Shown piece after piece: positions 1 through 7,558 of a DNA stretch of 36,064 nt. The stretch's first letter is position 1. Each line of letters starts with the position of its first letter. Source of the DNA: an uncultured Clostridia bacterium (lineage in GTDB: Bacteria > Bacillota > Clostridia > Oscillospirales > Butyricicoccaceae). A program made the position numbers and the translations under genes. Under the pieces are notes generated by a model, which was given only the letters and a program-made list of their open reading frames with translations, was not told the DNA's origin and did no database searches. The stretch lies in contig CAMEZQ010000021.1 of NCBI GenBank assembly GCA_945947915.1, positions 1 to 36,064 on the forward strand, given 5' to 3'.

Positions 1-84
1 TGCCGCCGCCGATTTCCGGTCATTCACTGGCCGGAAATCTATGGAATTACGGAGTCCTCAGAAATAACGAGGTTATTCCAGGAG
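1..84 (+). repeat. Three-hairpin repeat element, copy A (cut by window edge)
   Basis: Bases 1-68 are identical to 109-176 (copy B) and 4540-4607 (copy C). Hairpin 2 lies at 11-22/28-39 (12-bp stem with one T-G wobble, 5-nt loop). A 16-nt linker at 40-55 follows. Hairpin 3 starts at 56-68, but its distal arm at 72-84 has decayed relative to the other copies. Hairpin 1 is lost at the window edge. No coding function is seen. Copies A and B are in tandem, 108 bp apart. Confidence 0.8.
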
Positions 85-192
85 CGCCGGGGCGCGACCG
101 GCGGCCAGTGCCGCCGCCGATTTCCGGTCATTCACTGGCCGGAAATCTATGGAATTACGGAGTCCTCAGAAATAACAAAGTTATTTCTGAGG
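84..192 (+). repeat. Three-hairpin repeat element, copy B
   Basis: Hairpin 1 is CGGCGGC-cagt-GCCGCCG (99-116). Two bases then lead to hairpin 2 (119-130/136-147, 5-nt loop), a 16-nt linker (148-163), and hairpin 3, a perfect 13-bp stem with loop aaa (164-176/180-192). The distal arm of hairpin 3 contains the last codons and the TAA stop of the adjacent minus-strand hydrolase gene. Copy B is collinear with copy C at a constant offset of 4431. The differences seen between B and C are one base at position 86 and two in the loop of hairpin 1. Confidence 0.85.
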
Positions 193-1566
193 CTGCGGAA
201 CGGGGATCTCCGGACCGATGGGGCACTTATAGGGGTTGTTCTTCATCTTGGCCTCAAATTCTTCCTTGGCGCGCACCAGATGTTCGGGCTCCTCGATCAT
301 CTTGAGAGCAGCCGCCGCGACGATCTGGCCGCCGTACAGCATGCCCTTGTAGCCGATGCTCATGCCGGCGCAGGCTGTGATCTGCCAGCTGTGGCCCGGG
401 GCCGCGGCGTTGCAGGTGGCCGTATTGACGCCGATGCAGGGCACGATGTGCTGGACGTCGGCAACGTCAGAGGAGCCGCCGCCCGAACGGCGGACGACAG
501 GCGCGATGCCGGTGGCGATGGGGCCGTTGGCCAGCATGCCGTTGGCCTTGCATTCCTCATACTTGGGGCTCTGCTTATTGAGGGCGTCGGCAAAGGCCAG
601 CTCTTCCTCGGTGTACTTGGGGCCTTCGATCTGCTCCATAATGTCGTGGGTCATATAAGCCATGTACTCGTTGGACATGCCTTCATAGCAGCCGCCCAGG
701 AACTCGATCTCCAACTCGGTCTCGGTCATATGGGCAGCGCCCTCAGCCACCTTGACCAGGCGGTCGTAGGTGTCTTCGATGGCCTGACGGCTCATGCCGC
801 GGACATAATACCAGACAGAAGCCTTATCGGGGACGATGTTGGGAGCCGTGCCGGCTTCCTTATAAACATAGTGGATGCGAATGTCGGAGGTGACGTGCTC
901 ACGCAGATAGTTGGCGCCAACGCTCATCAGCTCGGCGGCGTCCAGAGCCGAACGGCCGTTGTGGGGGTCGCCGCCGGCGTGGGCTGTGCGGCCCTTGAAG
1001 TGGAAGATGGCGCTGTTCAGACCGTTGGAGCTGCCCAGCGAAACGGCGTTGAATGTGCCGCCGTGCCATGCGAAGGCGCAGTCGAGGCCGTCAAAGGCGC
1101 CGTTGCGGGCCATGAAGACCTTACCGGTCAGCACTTCCTCGGCGGGGCAGCCGTAGAAGACGATGGTACCGGGCAGCTTCTTTTCTTCCATCTCAGCCTT
1201 CATGCCGACGGCAGCTGCCAGGCAGGCGACGTCCAGCAGGTTGTGGCCGCAGCCCTGGCCGGGCGCGCCGTAAACCACCGGCTCCTTCTCGGTCTGGACC
1301 TTCTGGCTCATGCCGGGCAGGGCGTCCAGCTCACCCAGCAGGCCGATGACGGGATGGCCGCTGCCCCAGGTGCCGACGACACAGGTGGGCAGGCCATAGG
1401 CGCCGGTCTCGACCTCAAAGCCGTATTCCTTCAGCAGCTCAGCTGTCCAGGCACAGGCGTTGACTTCGTTGTAAGCCGTTTCGGGGCAGTCCCACATCTT
1501 CTGGGCCAGCTCCACCAGCTTGGCTTCTTCCTGCTTGATCTTGTTGATAGCAATGGTTCCGATCAT
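181..1566 (-). CDS. AbgB-like M20 amidohydrolase, paralogue 1 (last in the array)
   Basis: 461-residue cytoplasmic metallohydrolase. The ends resemble E. coli AbgB, the B subunit of p-aminobenzoyl-glutamate hydrolase: an N-terminal GELDALPGMS segment, GQGCGHNLL, and a C-terminal PYKCPI tail. Probable metal or catalytic residues are C106 and H108 (GCGHN), E143/E144 (PAEE), H168 (WHG), H196 (TAHAGGDP) and H392 (GHSW). No signal peptide or transmembrane segment is seen. The start is supported by GGAGAA just upstream on the minus strand. It lies 39 bp after paralogue 2, so co-transcription is likely. Bases 773-1167 are identical to the matching part of paralogue 4. The stop codon sits inside hairpin 3 of repeat copy B. 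The substrate is not determined; other N-acyl-amino acids or dipeptides are possible. Confidence 0.93.
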   Translation of the reverse strand: MIGTIAINKIKQEEAKLVELAQKMWDCPETAYNEVNACAWTAELLKEYGFEVETGAYGLPTCVVGTWGSGHPVIGLLGELDALPGMSQKVQTEKEPVVYGAPGQGCGHNLLDVACLAAAVGMKAEMEEKKLPGTIVFYGCPAEEVLTGKVFMARNGAFDGLDCAFAWHGGTFNAVSLGSSNGLNSAIFHFKGRTAHAGGDPHNGRSALDAAELMSVGANYLREHVTSDIRIHYVYKEAGTAPNIVPDKASVWYYVRGMSRQAIEDTYDRLVKVAEGAAHMTETELEIEFLGGCYEGMSNEYMAYMTHDIMEQIEGPKYTEEELAFADALNKQSPKYEECKANGMLANGPIATGIAPVVRRSGGGSSDVADVQHIVPCIGVNTATCNAAAPGHSWQITACAGMSIGYKGMLYGGQIVAAAALKMIEEPEHLVRAKEEFEAKMKNNPYKCPIGPEIPVPQPQK

Positions 1567-1605
1567 GATTCTTCTCCTTTCAAATCGTTTCCAGTTGATC
1601 TATGT

Positions 1606-2991
1606 TTACTTCTTATACGGCAGGGGGATATCTGCGGGGATGGGGCACTTGTAGGTCTTGCCGTTCATCTTGCTGTCGAACTCGGCCTTGGCCTTCTCCA
1701 CCAGCGTGGGATCTTCGCAGAGGGCGGCAGCGGTGGCCGCCATGGCCTTGGCGCCCTGCAGCATGGCCTTATGGCCGATGCTCATGCCGGCGCAGGCCGC
1801 GATCTGCCAGCTGTGGCCGGGGGCAGCCAGATTGCAGGAGGCTGTATTGAACTCGGCAGTGGGGACGATATGCATGACATCGCCCACGTCGGTGGAGGCA
1901 AAGGCGCTGGCCCGGTTGATGCCGCGCACCTCGCTGCAGATGGCGGGGCCTTCCAGTGCGCCGGCCGCCTTCATCTTATCGTACATGGGGCTGGCCAGGT
2001 TGAGCTTTTCGGCATAGGCCAGCTCTTCTGCCGTCCACTGGGGCGCACCCAGCTCTTCCAGACGTGCCAGGCCGACCTGCGCCAGCGTCTCGTTGCCCAT
2101 AGTATTGTAGCAGCCGCCCAGGAACTCGACCTCCAGCTCGGTCTCAGTCATGTGCGCGGCGCCCTCGGCCACCTTGACCAGGCGGTTGTAGGCGTCCTCC
2201 ACGGCCTCGCGGCTCAAGGCGCGGACGTAATACCAGACCGAAGCCTTGTCAGGGACGATATTGGGGGCCGTGCCGGCCTCCTTATAGGAATAATGAATGC
2301 GGACATCGGAGGTGACGTGCTCACGCAGATAGTTGGCGCCGACGCTCATCAGCTCGGCGGCATCCAGTGCCGAACGGCCGTTATGGGGGTCACCGCCGGC
2401 GTGCGCCGTACGGCCCTTGAAATGGAAAATGGCGCTGTTCATGCCAGGCATTGTGCCCACCGAAAGCTGATTGCCGTTGCCGCCGTGCCAGGCAAAGGCG
2501 GCATCCAGCTCACGGAAAGCGCCGGCACGGGCCATAAAGACCTTTCCGGTCAGCTGCTCCTCGCCGGGGCAGCCGTAATAGACGACGGTACCTTCCAGGC
2601 CCTTGGCTTCCAGCTCGGCCTTCATGCCCAGGGCGGCGCCGAGGGCTGTGACACCCAGCAGATTGTGACCGCAGCCGTGGCCGGGTCCGCCCACTGTGAC
2701 AGGATCCTTGACGGCTTCGACCTTCTGGCTCATGCCGGGCAGGGCGTCGTATTCACCCAGAAAACCGATGACGGGATGGCCCTTGCCCCAGGTGGCGCGG
2801 ATAGCCGTGGGCATCTCGTAAACGCCGGTCTCCACAGTGAATCCCAGCGACTCCAGTGCTTCGGCCGTCCACGCGCAGGCTTTCTTCTCGGTGTAGGCGA
2901 CTTCGGGATTATCCCAGATCTTCTGCGCCAGCCCGATCAGCAGATCGCTGTGCCGGTCGATGGCCTGGTAGGCAGCTGTGTAATTGCTCAT
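1606..2991 (-). CDS. AbgB-like M20 amidohydrolase, paralogue 2
   Basis: 461-residue member of the array with all the family landmarks: GEYDALPGMS, GHGCGHNLLG, PGEEQLTGK, AFAWHGG, TAHAGGDPHNGR and APGHSWQIAA. Its first residues (MSNYTAAYQAIDR) resemble paralogue 5 rather than paralogues 1 and 4, and it carries PGEE where those have PAEE, so it belongs to a different subgroup. The post-WHG loop (GNGNQLSVGTMPG) and the segment before STDVGDV are unique to this copy. It ends in PLPYKK rather than PQPQK. The ATG is preceded by GAAGGT on the minus strand. It sits 32 bp after paralogue 3 and 39 bp before paralogue 1. Predicted cytoplasmic amide hydrolase; substrate unknown. Confidence 0.93.
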   Translation of the reverse strand: MSNYTAAYQAIDRHSDLLIGLAQKIWDNPEVAYTEKKACAWTAEALESLGFTVETGVYEMPTAIRATWGKGHPVIGFLGEYDALPGMSQKVEAVKDPVTVGGPGHGCGHNLLGVTALGAALGMKAELEAKGLEGTVVYYGCPGEEQLTGKVFMARAGAFRELDAAFAWHGGNGNQLSVGTMPGMNSAIFHFKGRTAHAGGDPHNGRSALDAAELMSVGANYLREHVTSDVRIHYSYKEAGTAPNIVPDKASVWYYVRALSREAVEDAYNRLVKVAEGAAHMTETELEVEFLGGCYNTMGNETLAQVGLARLEELGAPQWTAEELAYAEKLNLASPMYDKMKAAGALEGPAICSEVRGINRASAFASTDVGDVMHIVPTAEFNTASCNLAAPGHSWQIAACAGMSIGHKAMLQGAKAMAATAAALCEDPTLVEKAKAEFDSKMNGKTYKCPIPADIPLPYKK

Positions 2992-3023
2992 ATATCCATA
3001 CCTTCTTTTTCAATCGTTTATGC

Positions 3024-4409
3024 TTATTTCTGCGGCTGGGGGATGGGAACTTCCTTGGGGATGGGGCACTTGTAGGGGTTGTTCTTCATCTTTTCGTCGA
3101 ACTCCTCCTTGGCGCGCGCCACATGCTCGGGATGCTTATACATCTCCATAGCGGCCGCCGCCATGACCTTGGCGCCGTAGAAGACGCCCTTGTGGCCGAT
3201 GCTCATGCCCGAGCAGGCCGTGATCTGCCAGCTGTGGCCCGGGGCCGCCAGATTCCAGCAGGCCGTGCGCACCTGCACGCAGGGCACGATGTACTGCACG
3301 TCGCCCACGTCGGTGGAGCCGTAATTATCGGTGGTCTGGAAGCCGCTCATGCCCTGGAAGATGGGGCCCTTATCCAGCTTGCCCGAAGCCAGCACTGCCT
3401 GGTAATTGGGGCTGTTGCGGTTGAGGGCATCGGCAAAGGCCAGCTCTTCCTCGGTATAGACCGGCAGCTCGACCTCCTTCATGACGTCGTAGGTCAGCTG
3501 CGCCATATACATATTGGGCTGGGTGTTGTAACAGCCGCCCAGGAACTCGATCTCCAACTCGGTCTCGGTCATGTGGGCAGCGCCCTCGGCCACCTTGACC
3601 AGGCGGTTGTAGGTATCTTCGATGGCCGGCCGGCTGAAGGCGCGGACATAATACCAGACCGAAGCCTTGTCGGGGACGATGTTGGGGGCCGTGCCGGCTT
3701 CTTTATAGACGTAATGGATGCGGACGTCGGACGTGACGTGCTCGCGCAGATAGTTGGCGCCGACGCTCATCAGCTCGGCGGCATCCAGCGCCGAACGGCC
3801 GTTGTGGGGGTCGCCGCCGGCGTGGGCCGTGCGGCCCTTGAAGTGGAAGATGGCACTGTTCAGGCCGGTATGCCGGCCGGTCATCACGCGGTTGACGCTG
3901 TCGCCATGCCAGGCAAAGCAGGCGTCCAGGTCCGTAAAGGCGCCCTCACGGGCCATGAAGACCTTACCGGTCAGCACTTCCTCGGCGGGGCAGCCGTAGA
4001 AAACGACGGTGCCCGGCAGCTTTTCTTCTTCCAGCTGGGCTTTGATGCCCACGGCAGCAGCCAGCGCCGAAATATTGAGCAGATTGTGGCCGCAGCCCTG
4101 GCCGGGCGCGCCGACACATTCCGGCTCCTGGGTGGTCTGGACCTTCTGACTCAGTGCCGGCAGCGCGTCCAGTTCGCCCAAAAAGCCGATGACGGGATGG
4201 CCGCTGCCCCAGCGTCCGACGACGCAGGTGGGCAGGTTGTAGGCACCGGTCTCGACCTCAAAGCCGTATTCCTTCAGCAGCTCGGCCGTCCAGGCGCTGG
4301 CATGCACTTCATTGAAGGCGGTTTCCGGGCAGTCCCACATCTTCTGAGCCAGCTGGGTCAGCTTTTCCTGCTCGGCGTCAATGGTTCTGATGGCTGTTGT
4401 CTGCAGCAT
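3024..4409 (-). CDS. AbgB-like M20 amidohydrolase, paralogue 3
   Basis: 461 residues, start chosen at MLQTTAIRT because GGAGGT lies about 5 nt upstream on the minus strand. The longer open frame runs back through a hairpin and repeat copy C, so that extension is not coding. Metal-site landmarks are intact: GQGCGHNLL, PAEEVLTGK, CFAWHGD, TAHAGGDPHNGR and GHSWQITA. Specific features are the post-WHG loop DSVNRVMTGRHTG and the STDVGDVQYIVPCVQV segment. About 200 bp separate it from paralogue 4 upstream, holding a strong hairpin (4441-4476) and repeat copy C, so its expression may be uncoupled from the upstream genes. Function is inferred from the family only. Confidence 0.93.
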   Translation of the reverse strand: MLQTTAIRTIDAEQEKLTQLAQKMWDCPETAFNEVHASAWTAELLKEYGFEVETGAYNLPTCVVGRWGSGHPVIGFLGELDALPALSQKVQTTQEPECVGAPGQGCGHNLLNISALAAAVGIKAQLEEEKLPGTVVFYGCPAEEVLTGKVFMAREGAFTDLDACFAWHGDSVNRVMTGRHTGLNSAIFHFKGRTAHAGGDPHNGRSALDAAELMSVGANYLREHVTSDVRIHYVYKEAGTAPNIVPDKASVWYYVRAFSRPAIEDTYNRLVKVAEGAAHMTETELEIEFLGGCYNTQPNMYMAQLTYDVMKEVELPVYTEEELAFADALNRNSPNYQAVLASGKLDKGPIFQGMSGFQTTDNYGSTDVGDVQYIVPCVQVRTACWNLAAPGHSWQITACSGMSIGHKGVFYGAKVMAAAAMEMYKHPEHVARAKEEFDEKMKNNPYKCPIPKEVPIPQPQK

Positions 4410-4440
4410 AAAATACCTCCGTTTTTTCAAAAAAGCAGAA

Positions 4441-4484
4441 GCCTGCCGGACTGGGGCATTTCCCAGTCCGGCAGGCCGTTTTTT
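4441..4484. terminator. Strong intergenic hairpin, terminator-like
   Basis: A perfect 15-bp stem (4441-4455 with 4462-4476) encloses a 6-nt loop. On the plus strand it is followed by CG and six Ts (4479-4484), a textbook intrinsic terminator shape. On the minus strand, the direction of the operon, the bases after the hairpin read TTCTGCTTTTTT, a weaker tract. It could attenuate transcription between paralogues 4 and 3, or block plus-strand transcription. No plus-strand gene is seen here. Confidence 0.6.
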
Positions 4485-4514
4485 AATGCAAATCGAGGAT
4501 CCTTGATTCCCGTC

Positions 4515-4623
4515 GCACCGGGGCGCGACCGGCGGCAAATGCCGCCGCCGATTTCCGGTCATTCACTGGCCGGAAATCTATGGAATTACGGAGTCCTCAG
4601 AAATAACAAAGTTATTTCTGAGG
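4515..4623 (+). repeat. Three-hairpin repeat element, copy C
   Basis: Same architecture as copy B: hairpin 1 CGGCGGC-aaat-GCCGCCG (4530-4547), hairpin 2 (4550-4561/4567-4578), linker (4579-4594), and hairpin 3 with a perfect 13-bp stem and loop aaa (4595-4607/4611-4623). The distal arm of hairpin 3 contains the last codons and stop of paralogue 4. Relative to copy B the stems are unchanged while the loop of hairpin 1 differs. Confidence 0.85.
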
Positions 4624-5997
4624 CTGGGGAACGGGGATCTCCGGGCCGATGGGGCACTTATAGGGATTGTTCTTCATCTTGGCATCAAATTCTGCCTTGG
4701 CCTGTACCAGATGCTCAGGCTCCTCGATCATCTTGAGGGCGGCCGACGCGACGACCTGGCCGCCGAAGAGCATACCCTTGTAGCCGATGCCCATGCCGGC
4801 GCAGGCTGTGATCTGCCAGCTGTGGCCGGGGGCCGCCAGGTTGCAGGTGGCTGTGTTGACCATGATGCAGGGGCACAGGTTCTGGACGTCGGCAACATCG
4901 GTGGAACCGCCGCCATTGCGCTCGACCATGGGCGCGACTTCGGTATGGATGGGACCCTTGTCCAGCATACCGTTGGCCTTGCACTCGGCATACTTGGGGC
5001 TCTGCTGGTTGAGGGCATCGGCAAAGGCCAGCTCTTCCTCGGTATAGACCGGCTTCTCCATCTGCTCCATGAGCTCATGGGTCATGTTGGACATATAGAC
5101 ATTGGGCATGGTGTTGTAGCAGCCGCCCAGGAACTCGATCTCCAGCTCGGTCTCGGTCATATGGGCAGCGCCCTCAGCCACCTTGACCAGGCGGGCATAT
5201 GTATCTTCGATGGCCTGACGGCTCATGCCGCGGACATAATACCAGACAGAAGCCTTATCGGGGACGATGTTGGGAGCCGTGCCGGCTTCCTTATAAACAT
5301 AGTGGATGCGAATGTCGGAGGTGACGTGCTCACGCAGATAGTTGGCGCCAACGCTCATCAGCTCGGCGGCGTCCAGAGCCGAACGGCCGTTGTGGGGGTC
5401 GCCGCCGGCGTGGGCTGTGCGGCCCTTGAAGTGGAAGATGGCGCTGTTCAGACCGTTGGAGCTGCCCAGCGAAACGGCGTTGAATGTGCCGCCGTGCCAT
5501 GCGAAGGCGCAGTCGAGGCCGTCAAAGGCGCCGTTGCGGGCCATGAAGACCTTACCGGTCAGCACTTCCTCGGCGGGGCAGCCGTAGAAGACGATGGTGC
5601 CGGGCAGCTTCTTCTCTTCCATCTCGGCCTTCATGCCGACGGCAGCCGCCAGGCAGGCGACGTCCAGCAGGTTATGGCCGCAGCCCTGACCGGCGCCGCC
5701 GACAACGACGGGGTCCTTCTCGGTCTTGACCTTCTGGCTCATGCCGGGCAGCGCGTCCAGCTCACCCAGCAGACCGATGACAGGATGACCGCTGCCCCAC
5801 CGGCCGACGACGCAGGTGGGCAGGCCGTAAGCGCCGGTCTCGACCTCGAAGCCATATTCCTTCAGCAGATCGGCCGTCCAGGCGCAGGCGTTGACTTCGT
5901 TGTAGGCTGTTTCGGGGCAGTCCCACATCTTCTGGGCCAGCTCGACCAGCTTGGCTTCTTCCTGCTTGATTTTATTGACAGCGATGGAACCAATCAT
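4612..5997 (-). CDS. AbgB-like M20 amidohydrolase, paralogue 4
   Basis: 461 residues, closest to paralogue 1. Both begin MIG-IA-NKIKQEEAKLVELAQ and end GPEIPVPQPQK, and the two loci are collinear at an offset of 4431. Landmarks are GQGCGHNLL, PAEEVLTGK, AFAWHGG, TAHAGGDPHNGR and GHSWQITA. Bases 5204-5598 match paralogue 1 exactly, while the adjoining stretch near 5190-5212 matches paralogue 5, making the gene a visible mosaic. Divergent patches include YNTMPNVYMSNMTHELMEQ and the loop around GGGSTDVADV. The start is supported by GGAAGGAG upstream on the minus strand. Predicted cytoplasmic zinc or manganese amidohydrolase; substrate unknown. Confidence 0.93.
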   Translation of the reverse strand: MIGSIAVNKIKQEEAKLVELAQKMWDCPETAYNEVNACAWTADLLKEYGFEVETGAYGLPTCVVGRWGSGHPVIGLLGELDALPGMSQKVKTEKDPVVVGGAGQGCGHNLLDVACLAAAVGMKAEMEEKKLPGTIVFYGCPAEEVLTGKVFMARNGAFDGLDCAFAWHGGTFNAVSLGSSNGLNSAIFHFKGRTAHAGGDPHNGRSALDAAELMSVGANYLREHVTSDIRIHYVYKEAGTAPNIVPDKASVWYYVRGMSRQAIEDTYARLVKVAEGAAHMTETELEIEFLGGCYNTMPNVYMSNMTHELMEQMEKPVYTEEELAFADALNQQSPKYAECKANGMLDKGPIHTEVAPMVERNGGGSTDVADVQNLCPCIMVNTATCNLAAPGHSWQITACAGMGIGYKGMLFGGQVVASAALKMIEEPEHLVQAKAEFDAKMKNNPYKCPIGPEIPVPQPQK

Positions 5998-6033
5998 GAG
6001 AAAAAACTCCTTCCAATTTCCATTTTATTTGAT

Positions 6034-6057
6034 CCGGGGCGGTCTTCCCCGCCCCGG
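6034..6057. other. Intercistronic GC hairpin
   Basis: CCGGGGCGG (6034-6042) pairs perfectly with CCGCCCCGG (6049-6057) across a 6-nt loop. It lies between paralogues 5 and 4 on the operon strand. There is no T-tract on either side, so mRNA processing or 3' stabilisation is likelier than termination. Confidence 0.55.
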
Positions 6058-6091
6058 CAGCGTATATCTGCTTCCTGCGGCTCAGCCTTTG

Positions 6092-7480
6092 TTATTTCTG
6101 GGGCTGGGGGATGGGAACTTCCTTGGGGATGGGGCAGTTGTAGGTCTTGCCGCGCATCTCTTCGGCAAACTCGGCCTTGGCCTTCTCCACCAGCGCGGGA
6201 TCCTCATAGAACTTGGCAGCGGCGGCAGCCAGGACCTTGGCGCCGTACAGCATACCCTTGTGGCCGATGCTCATGCCCGAGCAGGCTGTGATCTGCCAGC
6301 TGTGGCCGGGGGCGGCCAAATTGTAGCAGGCGGTCATGACCTGGGCGCAGGGTACGATGTGCATGACATCGCCCACATCGGTGGAGCCGTAGCCCTTCTG
6401 ATGCAGGATATCCAGCACGCCGTCGTGGATCTGGGAGCCTTCCAGCATACCCTGAGCCTTATAGGCCTCATACTGGGGGCTCTGCTCGTTCAGCTCTCTA
6501 GCGAAGGCCTGCTCCTCTTCGGTGTACTTGGGCAGCTCGGTCTCCTTCATGGCCTCATGAACGGCCTGCAGAACGACCTTGTTGTTCAGGGTGTTGTAGC
6601 AGCCGCCAAGGAACTCGACTTCCAGCTCGGTCTCGGTCATGTGGGCAGCGCCCTCGGCCACCTTGACCAGGCGGGCATATGTATCTTCGATGGCTTCGCG
6701 GCTGAAGGCGCGGACATAGTACCAGACCGAAGCCTTATCGGGGACGATGTTGGGGGCGGTGCCGGCTTCCTTATAAACATAATGGATGCGGACATCCGAT
6801 GTGACATGCTCACGCAGATAGTTGGCGCCGACGCTCATCAGCTCAGCGGCGTCCAGAGCCGAACGGCCGTTGTGGGGGTCACCGCCGGCATGGGCTGTGC
6901 GGCCCTTGAAATGGAAAATGGCGCTGTTCAGGCCGGTCATGGTGCCGTCGGTCAGCATATTCATGGTGCTGCCGTGCCAGGAAAGGGCGATATCCAGATC
7001 GCGGAAGGCGCCTTCGCGGGCCATGAAGGCCTTACCGGTCAGCACTTCCTCACCGGGGCAGCCGTAATAGACAACGGTGCCTTCCAGACCCTTGGCCTCC
7101 AGCTCGGCCTTCATGCCGATGACAGCACCCAGCGAGGTGATGCCCAGCAGGTTGTGGGCGCAGCCCTGGCCGGGCGCGCCGACGACAACGGGATCCTTGT
7201 GTGTGCAGACCTTCTGGCTCATGCCGGGCAGCGCGTCATACTCGCCCAGAATACCGATGACGGGATGGCCCTTGCCCCAGGTGGCGCGGATGGCGGTGGG
7301 CAGATTGCTGGCGCCGACCTCGACCTCAAAGCCGTAACCCTTGAGGGCTTCGGCGATCCAGGCGCAGGCGTTGACTTCGTTATAGGCGATTTCGGGGGTC
7401 TCCCAGATCTTGCCGGCCAAATTGATCAGATGCTCGGCTTCCCGGTCGATGGCCTGATAAGCGGCTGTATAGTTGTTCAT
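6092..7480 (-). CDS. AbgB-like M20 amidohydrolase, paralogue 5
   Basis: 462 residues with the family landmarks GEYDALPGMS, PGEEVLTGK, LSWHGS, TAHAGGDPHNGR and GHSWQITA. It is unusual in reading GQGCAHNLL where the other five have GCGHN: the cysteine and histidine are kept but the glycine between them is alanine. The post-WHG loop is STMNMLTDGTMTG, and the segment before STDVGDVMHIVPC is LDILHQKGYG. The start is supported by AGAGGT upstream on the minus strand. Hairpins lie on both sides, at 6034-6057 and 7519-7548. Predicted cytoplasmic amidohydrolase with unknown specificity. Confidence 0.93.
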   Translation of the reverse strand: MNNYTAAYQAIDREAEHLINLAGKIWETPEIAYNEVNACAWIAEALKGYGFEVEVGASNLPTAIRATWGKGHPVIGILGEYDALPGMSQKVCTHKDPVVVGAPGQGCAHNLLGITSLGAVIGMKAELEAKGLEGTVVYYGCPGEEVLTGKAFMAREGAFRDLDIALSWHGSTMNMLTDGTMTGLNSAIFHFKGRTAHAGGDPHNGRSALDAAELMSVGANYLREHVTSDVRIHYVYKEAGTAPNIVPDKASVWYYVRAFSREAIEDTYARLVKVAEGAAHMTETELEVEFLGGCYNTLNNKVVLQAVHEAMKETELPKYTEEEQAFARELNEQSPQYEAYKAQGMLEGSQIHDGVLDILHQKGYGSTDVGDVMHIVPCAQVMTACYNLAAPGHSWQITACSGMSIGHKGMLYGAKVLAAAAAKFYEDPALVEKAKAEFAEEMRGKTYNCPIPKEVPIPQPQK

Positions 7481-7518
7481 ATGTTAAATAACCTCTTTTC
7501 CATTCAATTTGCATACCG

Positions 7519-7548
7519 TTCCCCGCGGCACTTTAATGCCGCGGGGAA
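7519..7548. other. Intercistronic GC hairpin
   Basis: A perfect 12-bp stem, TTCCCCGCGGCA (7519-7530) with TGCCGCGGGGAA (7537-7548), around a 6-nt loop. It lies 10 bases past the stop of paralogue 6 on the operon strand. No T-tract follows on the minus strand, so it is probably not an efficient terminator. Confidence 0.6.
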
Positions 7549-7558
7549 GATCTTTTCC

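Noticed and set aside
1-176. CRISPR-like pattern: two identical 68-bp repeats about 40 bp apart
   Set aside because: Only two tandem copies, no further unit, no cas genes, and the repeat recurs singly elsewhere next to M20 genes.
164-192. Integron attC-like cassette array (same-orientation genes with 3' hairpins)
   Set aside because: The hairpin ends do not match the attC core pattern, only two of six genes carry it, no integrase is present, and the genes are homologous to each other rather than diverse cassettes.
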